64,000 bases of DNA, from assembly GCA_021780755.1 (NCBI GenBank), contig JAJXYF010000022.1, positions 28,490 to 92,489 on the forward strand, written 5' to 3'. A program made the translations under genes and the position numbers. The notes under the pieces were generated by a model, which ran no database searches, was not told the DNA's origin, and saw nothing but the letters and a program-made list of their open reading frames with translations. The stretch's first letter is position 1. The number at the start of each line of letters is the position of its first letter. Of this stretch, positions 45,189 to 54,264 are shown piece by piece. The stretch is from Deltaproteobacteria bacterium. Lineage in GTDB: Bacteria; Desulfobacterota; Binatia; Binatales; Binataceae.

Positions 45189-45219
45189 TATGCGCCTCGT
45201 TTGAAGGACGCTCCGCCAC

Positions 45220-45978
45220 TCAGGTGACGGTGAGGATGGCGAGGGACTTCGCGTCGAGATAGCGGCGGTCGGGATCGAGCTTGCGAATCGATCGCGCAAG
45301 GCGCGCGAAATTCCTCCACCGGCGCCCCGACGGCACCGGGCCGTCGAACAATTGCGACTTGTCGAGATCGAGGACGACCACAATCAGGCGCTCACCGTCC
45401 TTGGAGACGAAAAGATTATGCAGGTTCAGGTCGGCGTGGACCACACCGCCGTTATGCATGGTGTCGATCGCGTAGCGCGCCAACTCGATGACGTGCGCGC
45501 GCACCGTCGCGTCGTCGTCGGCGCGCAGGAATTCCCACAGGGTCATGCCGGTCAGCGCGCGTGTAATAAAGGCGCTGCGATAAAATCCGGGTGCGACCGC
45601 TTCGATCATCGCGCCGAGCGGTTCCGCAATCGAAATGCCGCGCAGCCGGGCCTCGTTGGCGATTGCCAGCTCGCGCAGCGGCCGCGTGCTGGCGCCGAAA
45701 TAGATATCGGGGGTGATGAAACGTGCGACTCCTCCGCGCCGGCCGCAGCGGGCGAAGAGATCGGGACCGCCGTCCAGCCGCAAAGGGAAACCGCTGCCGC
45801 GATTGCCCGCGCCGGATGTGCGATCGCGTTTCAACTCGGCCAACGCCGCGAATATCGCGGGCGCGCGCGGGGCGAGATCGCGCCGGATATAGAGCATGCG
45901 GCGGCCGAGCCCGAAGTGTGGGAAGTCGGGTCCAGGGCCTGCGGACGCGCCGCGGTTTCGTCCGATTCCCGTCAACAT
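45220..45978 (-). CDS. 3-deoxy-D-manno-octulosonate (Kdo) kinase-like protein
   Basis: A 252-residue kinase-fold protein of the LPS kinase family, ATG at 45976-45978. The catalytic loop is VVHADLNLHNLFV and the metal site VVLDLDKSQ; KdkA-type proteins phosphorylate Kdo on lipid A. The context (waaA and lpxK just upstream) supports this. A TTG six codons earlier is an alternative start. It differs clearly from the WaaP-like kinase at 37993. Confidence 0.82.
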   Translation of the reverse strand: MLTGIGRNRGASAGPGPDFPHFGLGRRMLYIRRDLAPRAPAIFAALAELKRDRTSGAGNRGSGFPLRLDGGPDLFARCGRRGGVARFITPDIYFGASTRPLRELAIANEARLRGISIAEPLGAMIEAVAPGFYRSAFITRALTGMTLWEFLRADDDATVRAHVIELARYAIDTMHNGGVVHADLNLHNLFVSKDGERLIVVVLDLDKSQLFDGPVPSGRRWRNFARLARSIRKLDPDRRYLDAKSLAILTVT

Positions 45979-46002
45979 GGATAGACCCGTCCCCAAGCGG
46001 CG

Positions 46003-46173
46003 TCAGCCGACGCTCTCGGCTTCGTCGATCAGCATGATCGGAATGTCTTCCTTGATCGGATAGCGCAGCTTGCAGGCGTCGCAGAGGAGCCCGTCCTGCG
46101 CGTCGTTAAGGTGCAGACCGCCCTTGCATTTGGGGCAGGCGAGCACGTTGAGTAATTCCTTGCTGATCGCCAT
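46003..46173 (-). CDS. Trm112 family protein
   Basis: A 56-residue zinc-ribbon-like protein: CPKCKGGL and CDACKLRYP with PIKEDIPIMLIDEA are typical of bacterial Trm112/YcaR (UPF0434). Start at 46173 behind GGGAGG. In eukaryotes and archaea Trm112 activates methyltransferases; the bacterial role is less clear, but its gene commonly sits beside lpxK, as here. Confidence 0.93.
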   Translation of the reverse strand: MAISKELLNVLACPKCKGGLHLNDAQDGLLCDACKLRYPIKEDIPIMLIDEAESVG

Positions 46174-46192
46174 TGGCGTTACCTCCCCGGCT

Positions 46193-47344
46193 TCAATTGA
46201 GCGAACCATCGGTAGCGCGCGGTGAGGCGGCCGCACCAGCGGAGCGGATCCGCGCCGCTACCAGATCGAAGAGCCGCGTTTCGTCGCCGGGATCCATCGC
46301 GACCTCCAGCCTCAGAGCGTACAGTGAAACGCCCGGTGCCGGAAACACTTCCAGCTTTACCAGGTCCTTCTCGGTGGTCACGATCAGATCCGCGCCGGCG
46401 GCCGCCGACAGTACGTTTTCAAAGTCGTGCGGGGTGTAGTCGTGATGGTCGGGGAAATCGAAAGTGGCGGCGATGGTCGCGCCGAGTTCGTGCAGCATCG
46501 CATGGAATCCGGCGGGGTCGGCGAGACCGCTGACGGCGACTACGCGCCGACCGCTCAGCGCCAAAGGGCATTGGTGCCATCTGGCCGCATCGGCGCGGAC
46601 CAATGCGCACGGGCGCAGTGCGGCGTGGAAGATGGGCAGATGCGCAGGCAGCGCGAGATCGGCCGCACTTGCCGCCCGCTCGCCGGGGGCGCCGGAATCA
46701 ATCAGTACGATCGCGTCGGCGCGGGCGAGCGCGTCGCGTCCTTCGCGCAGCGGACCGGCGGGCAGCACCCAGCCGTTGCCGAAACCGCGGGCGGCGTTGA
46801 TCAGCAGCAAATCGAGATTGCGGCGCAGGCGCAGATGCTGAAAGCCGTCATCGAGGATGAAGGCGTCGAAATGGCCGCGCTCGCGGAGCAGCGCGATGGC
46901 GTCGATTCTGCGCCGCGCGACCGCGATCGGCCCGTCGAATGATTTTGCCATCATCACCGGCTCGTCGCCGGCCTCGCGCGGCGACAGCAGGCAGCGCGTG
47001 CCGTCGGAGACCAGCACGGGATTGCCGCGATCGATGGTCCGGCCCCATCCGCGGCTGACGATCGCGACGGCGAGACCGCGCGCGTGCAGGTGCGCGGCGA
47101 GAAAGACCGTGAACGGAGTCTTGCCGTTACCACCGACGGTGAGATTGCCGACGCTGATCACAGGAACGCCAGCGCTCGACGATTTCGTCCGCCACCACCG
47201 CGCGCGCAGCGTCAGCGCACGCGAGTAAAGCGCGGAGGCGGGAACGAGCACGGCCCACAGCGGCCACCATCGCATGGGGAGGGGATGCTGCCAGAGCCGC
47301 TCGAGCAGGGATCGCGATGGCGGTCGCGATCGTGGACGGGTCAT
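46193..47344 (-). CDS. lpxK: tetraacyldisaccharide 4'-kinase
   Basis: A 383-residue enzyme phosphorylating the 4'-position of the lipid A disaccharide. N-terminal membrane-associated helix (WWPLWAVLVPASALY), then the P-loop VGNLTVGGNGKTP and the DDGFQHLRLRRNLDLLLI region (in part). ATG at 47344 lies three bases after the waaA stop, so translation is probably coupled. Confidence 0.95.
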   Translation of the reverse strand: MTRPRSRPPSRSLLERLWQHPLPMRWWPLWAVLVPASALYSRALTLRARWWRTKSSSAGVPVISVGNLTVGGNGKTPFTVFLAAHLHARGLAVAIVSRGWGRTIDRGNPVLVSDGTRCLLSPREAGDEPVMMAKSFDGPIAVARRRIDAIALLRERGHFDAFILDDGFQHLRLRRNLDLLLINAARGFGNGWVLPAGPLREGRDALARADAIVLIDSGAPGERAASAADLALPAHLPIFHAALRPCALVRADAARWHQCPLALSGRRVVAVSGLADPAGFHAMLHELGATIAATFDFPDHHDYTPHDFENVLSAAAGADLIVTTEKDLVKLEVFPAPGVSLYALRLEVAMDPGDETRLFDLVAARIRSAGAAASPRATDGSLN

Positions 47345-47346
47345 CG

Positions 47347-48639
47347 CTAGGGCTTCCCGAACTTTCCGACCTTTTCGATCATGGCCGCCAGATGGTTGAG
47401 CGTGGTGGCGACCCCGCCGGCCAGGCGCTCGACCGCACGCAGGGCGTTGGCGCCGGCGGCGCGGCGCGCGTCGTGGTCGGCGAGCCATTCGGAGCAGGTA
47501 CTTTCGATTTGCGCGGCGTCGGCAACCACGCGTCCGCCGCCTGCTTCGAGAATCGTGTCACCGGTCTGCTGTTGATTTTCATAATGCGGTCCAAAGAGCA
47601 CCGGAACCGCGACCGCCGCGGGTTCGGCCAGGTTTTGACCGCCGCGCGAGGGCGACATGCTGCCGCCGACGAAGGCAATTGCGGCGCGGTTGTAAAGCGC
47701 CCGCAATTCACCCATCGTATCGAGCAGCAGCACCGGGGCCGGCGCGACGCCGGCGACTCCAGGCGCGCCATCGGCGGGGAGCAGGCTCGCTTTTTCATAA
47801 GCGAAGCCGGCGGAGCGGATATGCGTTTCGACTTCGTGGACGCGATTCAGATGACGCGGAGCGAGCGCCAGCGCGAGCGTGGGAAATCCCTCGACCAGAT
47901 TTCGATATGCCGTCAGCACCATGCGCTCTTCGCCGGGCGCGGTCGAGCCGGCGACCAGGACCGGACGGTGTGCACAGAACTGCTCGATGGCGGCTCTGAG
48001 TGGCGGCACCGCGTCGTCGAGATCAAACTTGGTATTGCCGCTAACGACGACATTGGCGGGCTCGGCGCCGAGTAGGCGAAAGCGGCGCGCGTCGGCGGCG
48101 GTCTGCGTCATCACCAGGTGGGTGTGTGAAAGGGCCTCGGCAATCAGCGGGCGAATGAAGCGATAGCGGCTCATCGATCGCGCTGAAATGCGTCCGTTGA
48201 CGATCGCGACACGGGCGCCGCCGCGTGCGCTTTCGATCAGATAATTTGGCCACAACTCGGTTTCCGCGACGATTACGATCTGCGGGCGCACCGCGGCCAA
48301 AAACGATCGCACGTTTGCGGCGCGATCGAGCGGGGCGAGCTGAATTGCGGCGGCGCCCGCGATGCGTTTGCGGGCGGCCGCGCGGCCCGCGGCGGTCATC
48401 GTCGTGACGATCAACATCGCCGCGGGATAATCGCGCATGAGGCCGTGCGCGATGGGTCGCGCGGCTTCGACTTCGCCGACCGACGCCGCGTGTAGCCAGA
48501 TGCGCGGGGCACCCGGGGAGTTTGATGCCAGTGTGGTTGAGCCGAGACGCTCGTGCCGGTTTGCCGCGTCGAGCCCGCCGGCGGCGATCAGCGCAAACGG
48601 CAATGCGGGATACCACAATGCGTTGTAGAGCGCGGTCAT
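47347..48639 (-). CDS. waaA: 3-deoxy-D-manno-octulosonic acid transferase
   Basis: About 430 residues of the GT30 Kdo transferase. After the N-terminal membrane anchor (LYNALWYPALPFALI) come WLHAASVGEVEAARP with the catalytic-region Glu, ETELWPN, and GGSMSPSRGGQNLAEPAAV. I choose the ATG at 48639 (MTALYNALW), which fits the family; a TTG at 48693 overlapping the msbA stop (TTGA) would add 18 residues and would imply coupling. Mono- or bifunctional Kdo transfer is not decidable. Confidence 0.94.
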   Translation of the reverse strand: MTALYNALWYPALPFALIAAGGLDAANRHERLGSTTLASNSPGAPRIWLHAASVGEVEAARPIAHGLMRDYPAAMLIVTTMTAAGRAAARKRIAGAAAIQLAPLDRAANVRSFLAAVRPQIVIVAETELWPNYLIESARGGARVAIVNGRISARSMSRYRFIRPLIAEALSHTHLVMTQTAADARRFRLLGAEPANVVVSGNTKFDLDDAVPPLRAAIEQFCAHRPVLVAGSTAPGEERMVLTAYRNLVEGFPTLALALAPRHLNRVHEVETHIRSAGFAYEKASLLPADGAPGVAGVAPAPVLLLDTMGELRALYNRAAIAFVGGSMSPSRGGQNLAEPAAVAVPVLFGPHYENQQQTGDTILEAGGGRVVADAAQIESTCSEWLADHDARRAAGANALRAVERLAGGVATTLNHLAAMIEKVGKFGKP

Positions 48640-48689
48640 CAACGCGCCCGAAGCCGGGAGTGCGACCGGTGCGGATGTGCGTTCGCTGT

Positions 48690-50459
48690 TCAATTTATGC
48701 GGTCGCCATTTCCGCCGACTTCCGCCGGCGTCATGAATTGCAGTCCGTGCAGCTTGCTGTACTCGCGGCCGAGCGCCAGCAATTCGTCGTGGGTGCCCTG
48801 CTCGACGATCTTCCCGCGCACTACGACGACAATTCGATCGGCGCGGCGCACGGTCGAAAGCCGATGAGCGATGACCAGGGTCGTGCGATTTTCCATCAGA
48901 TGTTCGAGCGCCTCCTGCACCAGCCGCTCCGATTCCGAATCGAGCGCGGAGGTGGCTTCGTCGAGAATCAGGATCGGCGCATTCTTGAGCATCGCACGCG
49001 CGATCGCGATGCGCTGGCGCTCGCCGCCGGAGAGCCGCACGCCCTGTTCCCCGATGATCGTGTCATAGCCCTGGGGCAGGCGCGTGACGAAGTCGTGGGC
49101 GTTGGCGAGACGCGCGGATGCGACCACTTCATCGAGGCTCTTCTCCATGCTGCCGTAGGCGATATTGGCGCGGATGGTGTCGTTGAAGAGAAAAGTGTGT
49201 TGCGTGACGAGACCAATTTGTGCGCGCAGCGAGGCCAGCCGGTAGCGTCGCACATCGACGCCGTCGATGGTGACGGCGCCCTCCTGCACGTCGTAGAAAC
49301 GCGGTATCAGATCGGCGATCGTCGATTTGCCGCCGCCGCTCATGCCGACCAGCGCCACCACGCGGCCCGCGCCGATGTCGAGATTGACGTTGCGCAGCAC
49401 CCATTCCTCGCCATAGCGGAAGCTGACGTTCGCGAACGCGACCGCATGATTGCCTGGAGCCAGCGGCACGGCGTCGGACGCGTCGGGCACGTCGGTCGGC
49501 GTGTCCATCATATCGAAGACGCGCTCGGCCGCGGCGATGCCGGCCTGGATATTGTTGTTGGTGCGCGTCAAGCTCTTGAACGGCTGATAGAGCAGCAGCA
49601 TCGCGCCGATGAACGCGGTGAAAACGCCGGGGGTGCGCGTCCCCGCCAACACCTCGTGCCCGCCCCACCAGATGACGCCGACGATCGCGAATGCCGCCAT
49701 CACCTCCATCGTGGGTCCGGTGATCGCCTTGATTCGCGCGACGCGCATGTAGATACGGAACAGCCGGCGTAGTTCCTTGTTGAAGCGCCCGCGCTCGTAG
49801 TCCTCCATGCCGAAGGCTTTGACCACGCGATTGCCCTGGTAGGTCTCCTGCAAAAGCACCGTGAGGCCGCTCAGTTGGCGCTGCGCGTCCTTGGTCATCT
49901 TGCGCATGCCCTTGGAAAATCGCACTACCGGCAGCACCGCCGTGGGAAAGACGATGAAGGCCACCAGCGCGAATTTCCAATCGACATAAAAGGTGCTGGC
50001 GAGGACCGCGATGAGCCGCGTGCTCTGGCTGAAAATCGCGAAGAGGCTGTCGATGCCGTTGTTGGTGACGATGGTTACGTCGTTGATCACGCGCGACATC
50101 ATCACGCCGGTCGGTGTGCGGTTGAAAAACGAGAGCGACTGATTTTGCAATGCCTCGTTTAATTGGCCGCGCATGTCGAGCGTGGTTTTCTGGATGACGT
50201 AGGCGTCGAGATAGTCGGCGCCGAAGGACGCGATCGCGCGGATCAGGAAAATCCCGAGCAGCAGCAATGAAAGCATCGGCAGGGCGGCGACGTCGCGGTT
50301 GACCGTCAGATTATTGGTGAAGCGCTTGATGATGAGGACGATCGCGCCCTCGCTCGAGGACAGCACGATCATCGCGGTCATCATCACGGCGACGTAAGGA
50401 AACAGGTACGGGCGCAGAAAGCCCAGCAGGCGGCGGTTGATCGGGGTCAGCAGCCTCAT
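48690..50459 (-). CDS. msbA: lipid A export ABC transporter, permease/ATPase
   Basis: A 589-residue half-transporter: six membrane helices in residues ~15-310, then the ATPase domain with Walker A GMSGGGKST (~373), signature LSGGERQRIAIARA and Walker B ILILDEATSALDSE. MsbA flips core-lipid A across the inner membrane. It starts as ATGA on the lpxB stop. Position between lpxB and waaA supports MsbA rather than a drug exporter. Confidence 0.94.
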   Translation of the reverse strand: MRLLTPINRRLLGFLRPYLFPYVAVMMTAMIVLSSSEGAIVLIIKRFTNNLTVNRDVAALPMLSLLLLGIFLIRAIASFGADYLDAYVIQKTTLDMRGQLNEALQNQSLSFFNRTPTGVMMSRVINDVTIVTNNGIDSLFAIFSQSTRLIAVLASTFYVDWKFALVAFIVFPTAVLPVVRFSKGMRKMTKDAQRQLSGLTVLLQETYQGNRVVKAFGMEDYERGRFNKELRRLFRIYMRVARIKAITGPTMEVMAAFAIVGVIWWGGHEVLAGTRTPGVFTAFIGAMLLLYQPFKSLTRTNNNIQAGIAAAERVFDMMDTPTDVPDASDAVPLAPGNHAVAFANVSFRYGEEWVLRNVNLDIGAGRVVALVGMSGGGKSTIADLIPRFYDVQEGAVTIDGVDVRRYRLASLRAQIGLVTQHTFLFNDTIRANIAYGSMEKSLDEVVASARLANAHDFVTRLPQGYDTIIGEQGVRLSGGERQRIAIARAMLKNAPILILDEATSALDSESERLVQEALEHLMENRTTLVIAHRLSTVRRADRIVVVVRGKIVEQGTHDELLALGREYSKLHGLQFMTPAEVGGNGDRIN

Positions 50460-51646
50460 GCCATCATTTCCAGCGCCATCGCGGCGACCCGCGCGGCCGC
50501 ACCGGGGGCACCGAGGCTCGCGCGGACGGCCCGCAACGCGGCGGCCGTCTCGCTGTGCAGCGGTTCGGCCAGCAACGGTTCGGCGGCGCGCACCAGGTGG
50601 GCGGCGGTCACGTCGCCCTGGATCAATTCGGGGACCACGGGGCGGCCGGCCAGAATATTGGGCATCCCGACGTGGTCAACGCCGCGCACCAGCAGGCGCG
50701 CCAATGAGTAGGTAAGAAAAGACAGTTTGTAGGCAATCACCATCGGACATCCAAGCAGCGCGGTCTCGAGCGTCGCGGTACCCGAAGCCACCAGCGCGAG
50801 CTCGCTCGCCGCAATGATACTATAGGTATCGTCCTGGATAATATGCACGCGCTCCAGTGCCGCCGCGCCCGCGGCCGCGTACAGATCGTTGGCGGCGAGC
50901 GTCGGCGCCAAGGCGATTACCGGCGTGAGATCGTACTTCGCCGCCAGGACCATCGCGGCCTCCAGCAACGGGCGCAGCAGGTAGCCCACCTCGGCGTGGC
51001 GACTTCCCGGGAGCAGCGCCAGCAGGCGCGCGTCTGGCGCGAGGCCGTGGCGCGCGAGTGTCGCGGCGCGATTCTGCGCCGGGGCGACGCGGTCCAGCAA
51101 AGGATGGCCGACGAAGCTCACGTTGCCGCCGGCCCGCGCATACAGTTCCGCCTCGAACGGAAAGACCACCGCCATCCGTTGCGCGCGCTTTACCAGCTTC
51201 CCGATTCGTCCGCGTCGCCACGCCCATACCTGCGGCAGGATGTAGTAGAGCACCGGCACGCCGGCGCGCCGCGCCGATCCCGCCAGCATCAGGTTGAACT
51301 CGGCGTAATCGATCAGTACGACGAGGTCGGGCGGATCCTGGCGGAGGATTCTGCGCAGTGCGCGCAACGCGCCGGCAGTACGTCGAATGGTCGAGGTCAG
51401 CTCCGCCAGGCCAAGTCCGGCGATGTCCTCGGTCCGGTACAGTGCGCGCACGCCGGCCGCGCGCATTTGTTCGCCGGCGATTCCGAACAATTCGCAGGTC
51501 GGATCGCGCGCGAGCAGTTGGGTGGCAAAGTCGGCGCCATGCAGGTCGCCGGACGCTTCGCCCGCCACGATCATCACGCGCCGGGGGGCGCGCGCGACAG
51601 CGTTGGAGGAAGTGCCGCCAAGGCGGACGGCGCTTTCAGCTTGCAT
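50456..51646 (-). CDS. lpxB: lipid-A-disaccharide synthase
   Basis: A 396-residue GT19 enzyme joining UDP-diacylglucosamine and lipid X. VMIVAGEASGDLHGA near residue 24, FGIAGEQM, the EFNLMLAG region with YYILPQVWAWRRGR, and LLPGSRHAEV are family hallmarks. About 20 residues precede the conserved start. It is separated from the upstream sco gene by 77 bases and overlaps msbA. Confidence 0.95.
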   Translation of the reverse strand: MQAESAVRLGGTSSNAVARAPRRVMIVAGEASGDLHGADFATQLLARDPTCELFGIAGEQMRAAGVRALYRTEDIAGLGLAELTSTIRRTAGALRALRRILRQDPPDLVVLIDYAEFNLMLAGSARRAGVPVLYYILPQVWAWRRGRIGKLVKRAQRMAVVFPFEAELYARAGGNVSFVGHPLLDRVAPAQNRAATLARHGLAPDARLLALLPGSRHAEVGYLLRPLLEAAMVLAAKYDLTPVIALAPTLAANDLYAAAGAAALERVHIIQDDTYSIIAASELALVASGTATLETALLGCPMVIAYKLSFLTYSLARLLVRGVDHVGMPNILAGRPVVPELIQGDVTAAHLVRAAEPLLAEPLHSETAAALRAVRASLGAPGAAARVAAMALEMMA

Positions 51647-51723
51647 CGGGAATCAATTGTGATGGAAACGGCGCGTGCGCACCATCGGGGTCGGCCCGAT
51701 TCCCGGCCGGTTTCGCGGCACGG

Positions 51724-52446
51724 TCAGGAGCGGTCTCGACGATGACGGTCAGCCTTCACGAGCGCCCGCGGAAGGATGCGGTCGATATCGCCGACCACCG
51801 TCGCCGGCGCCACCACCATCGTGTCGTACATTCGAATCTGCCGGCCGTCGGCGCCCACCAGGAAACTCGTGGTGACGTGCGCGATGGTGCCGTCGGGTTC
51901 ACGCTCGCGCTTGAGCCCGTATATGCGCAACACGGCTTCGACGTCGGCCGGCGTCCCGGTCAGCAGAAGCCAGCCAGTGCGATCGGCGTCGTGGGTTTTC
52001 GCATAGTCGAGTAACTGTGCCGGATGATCGTGCTCGGGATCGATGGTGATCGAGACCATCGTGAGCCTGGTGCCGAGAGCGCTGCCGAGCTTGTCGGCAA
52101 TCTGCGCGAAGCGCGAAGTCAGCACCGGACACGCGGTGGCGCAGTTGGTGTAAATGAAATCGATCAGGACGGGTTTGCCCTTGAGCGCCGCGAGCGAAAC
52201 CGTCTTGCCGTGTTGATCGGCCAGATCGATCGCCGGCAGGCAATCGGCGCCGTTAGTCGCCGCGAATGATCCATTTGACGCCCCGTTCGCGGACTGCGCC
52301 GGCGTGTCGGGGAGCGGTGCCGTATTGGAGTTGCAGCCGAGCATCCCGACGAACGCGCAGAGACCTAAAGCGAACGCGAGACGCGGCAGCATCGGTGAAA
52401 CCGACCTCTTCAGCGATCCGGTAACCATGCTCGATCGACGCTTCAT
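51724..52446 (-). CDS. sco: SCO1/SenC family copper chaperone lipoprotein
   Basis: About 240 residues with a thioredoxin fold. Copper site: C-x3-C in YTNCATACPVL and the later His in AHVTTSF. An N-terminal signal ends with lipobox MLGC. Starts at ATG 52446, 52428 or 52392 are all possible; the last has GAGG upstream. Sco proteins deliver copper to the CuA centre of cytochrome oxidase, so it probably serves the coxB product 34 kb away. Placement inside the lpx block is unusual. Confidence 0.9.
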   Translation of the reverse strand: MKRRSSMVTGSLKRSVSPMLPRLAFALGLCAFVGMLGCNSNTAPLPDTPAQSANGASNGSFAATNGADCLPAIDLADQHGKTVSLAALKGKPVLIDFIYTNCATACPVLTSRFAQIADKLGSALGTRLTMVSITIDPEHDHPAQLLDYAKTHDADRTGWLLLTGTPADVEAVLRIYGLKREREPDGTIAHVTTSFLVGADGRQIRMYDTMVVAPATVVGDIDRILPRALVKADRHRRDRS

Positions 52447-52481
52447 GCGAATGGAAGTTACGCGGACGCTGGTTGATTCGA

Positions 52482-53468
52482 TCAATCGTCGCGCGATCCG
52501 CGGCGCGCTTCACCCTGAAAGGCGGCCGACTCCTTCTCCATCTCGACCCGGATGCGCTCGCTCAGCTCCATTACGCGGAGACCATCATCGGCGGTGACTT
52601 GCGGGACTGAGCGTGCGCGGACACTGTGAACGAACGCGAGAATTTCGTCCATCAGCGGATCGGCGTCGCCGAGATCGATCTGGTCGGCCGAGATGGTCGG
52701 GAAGGTGGCGCCCGGCGCCGGCGGACTCTTGCGATAGACCTGAATACGCCGGGCCTCATAGTCCACCGAAATGTAGGCGTCGGGCTGAAAGAAGCGAATC
52801 TTGCGCTCGCGGCGCGGTGCCACGCGGCTGGTGTTGAGGTTGGCGATGAGGCCGTTGGCGAAGCGGATGCGCGCGTTGGCGACATCGATTTGATCCGTCA
52901 GCACCGCGACCCCCAGCGCTTCCAGCGCGACCACCTCGGCCGCGCCTGTTGCGCTCAGAATCACGTCGAGGTCATGCACCATCAGGTCGAGCACGACATC
53001 AACGTCGGTGCCGCGCTCGGTGAAGGGGGCGAGCCGATGGCATTCGACGAAGCGCGGCGCCTTCAGGATCGAGCGCAGGCGCACGATCGCCGGATTGAAG
53101 CGTTCCAGATGGCCGATCTGCAAGACGCGTCCGCCGCGCTCGGCCAGCGCCTTCAGGTCGCGCGCTTCCGCGAGCGTCGCGGCCATCGGCTTTTCCACCA
53201 GCACGTCGATGCCCGCGCGCATCAGGTCGGACGCGATCGCGTGATGGCTGATGCCGGGCGCGGCGACGCTGGCGAGATCGATCGCGCCGGCGAGCTGGCG
53301 ATGGTCGGTGAGCGCTGTCGCCCCGAGTTCAGTGGCAATTTCGGCCGCCCGCGCCGCGTCGGTATCGACTACGTGGGTCAGTTTGAGATGAGGAATTGTC
53401 GCGTACTTGCGCGCGTGAATCGCGCCGAGGCGTCCGACCCCGATTACCGCCGCACGCAGTTCATTCAT
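52482..53468 (-). CDS. Gfo/Idh/MocA family oxidoreductase
   Basis: A 328-residue NAD(P)-dependent enzyme: Rossmann motif GVGRLGAIHARK and the VEKPMA (E-K-P) motif with HLERFNPAI downstream. A member of this family often lies between lpxI and lpxB. GnnA, which oxidises UDP-GlcNAc at C3 for amide-linked lipid A, belongs here, but its usual partner aminotransferase gnnB is not in the window, so the substrate is open. Its start overlaps the lpxI end by eight bases. Confidence 0.85.
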   Translation of the reverse strand: MNELRAAVIGVGRLGAIHARKYATIPHLKLTHVVDTDAARAAEIATELGATALTDHRQLAGAIDLASVAAPGISHHAIASDLMRAGIDVLVEKPMAATLAEARDLKALAERGGRVLQIGHLERFNPAIVRLRSILKAPRFVECHRLAPFTERGTDVDVVLDLMVHDLDVILSATGAAEVVALEALGVAVLTDQIDVANARIRFANGLIANLNTSRVAPRRERKIRFFQPDAYISVDYEARRIQVYRKSPPAPGATFPTISADQIDLGDADPLMDEILAFVHSVRARSVPQVTADDGLRVMELSERIRVEMEKESAAFQGEARRGSRDD

Positions 53469-54264
53469 GGCCGTAGAGCGTGATACCCAGCGATCGCGCG
53501 CGTTCGAGCGTGCGCTCGCGCTGCAGAATCATCGCGCCCTGCGCTTCGACGCCGATCATTGCGGCGCCGATCTCGGCGAGCAGATCGATCGTTGCCGGTC
53601 CGATCGCGGGACGATCGAAACGCAGGTCCTGCCCCGGTTTCGCGGCCTTGGCGACCACCATCCCGCGGCCTACCAGCAGCGCGCCGCGGCGCAACGCGGC
53701 GTCGGTACCCTCGACCGCTTCGATCGCCGCCACTACGCCGTTGAGCACCGCGACCGCTTGTCCGATATCGAAGGCGCCGAGTGCGCGCATCACGTCGAAG
53801 GCGAGGTTCAGGTCTTTCAACTGGGCCGCTGTCGGCGCCGGACCTGCCTCGAGCCCTGCTCGTGCGAGCGCGCCTTCCAGCATCGGTACCGGATCGATCA
53901 CCGTGATGCCGTCGGCCTCGATCTCTGCCGCGATTGCCCGCAGCACCGCGTCGTCGCTGAAGCGTCCGACCTTCGCGAGCATCGCGATCGCGCGCGCGTC
54001 CGGCGCGAACGAGTCGGCCAGCCGCGCGCGTGAGATGCCGCCCGCCATCGCCGCTTCGCTCACTTGAGCGTCCTTCAGAACGTCGATCATGCGTTGCAAT
54101 TCGCCGACCTTGACCCAGGTGATTTCGTCGACCAGGTCCGCCAGCGCGGCGTCGGTTTCATGCAGATGCGCCAGCGCGATTACGCGGATACCGCGCCGGT
54201 GTGCGGCGCGCGCGACTTCGAGCGGGAAGACTCCGTTGCCGGCGATTAGCCCGAGGCTAGTCAC
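53461..54264 (-). CDS. lpxI: UDP-2,3-diacylglucosamine pyrophosphatase LpxI (DUF1009)
   Basis: A 267-residue protein of the LpxI family, which hydrolyses UDP-2,3-diacylglucosamine to lipid X in bacteria lacking LpxH. LGLIAGNGVFPLEVARAA at the start, AGGISRARL and the C-terminal DLRFDRPAIGPATIDL fit. GTG start at 54264 overlaps the lpxA stop by eight bases. No lpxH is seen in the window. Confidence 0.94.
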   Translation of the reverse strand: MTSLGLIAGNGVFPLEVARAAHRRGIRVIALAHLHETDAALADLVDEITWVKVGELQRMIDVLKDAQVSEAAMAGGISRARLADSFAPDARAIAMLAKVGRFSDDAVLRAIAAEIEADGITVIDPVPMLEGALARAGLEAGPAPTAAQLKDLNLAFDVMRALGAFDIGQAVAVLNGVVAAIEAVEGTDAALRRGALLVGRGMVVAKAAKPGQDLRFDRPAIGPATIDLLAEIGAAMIGVEAQGAMILQRERTLERARSLGITLYGHE

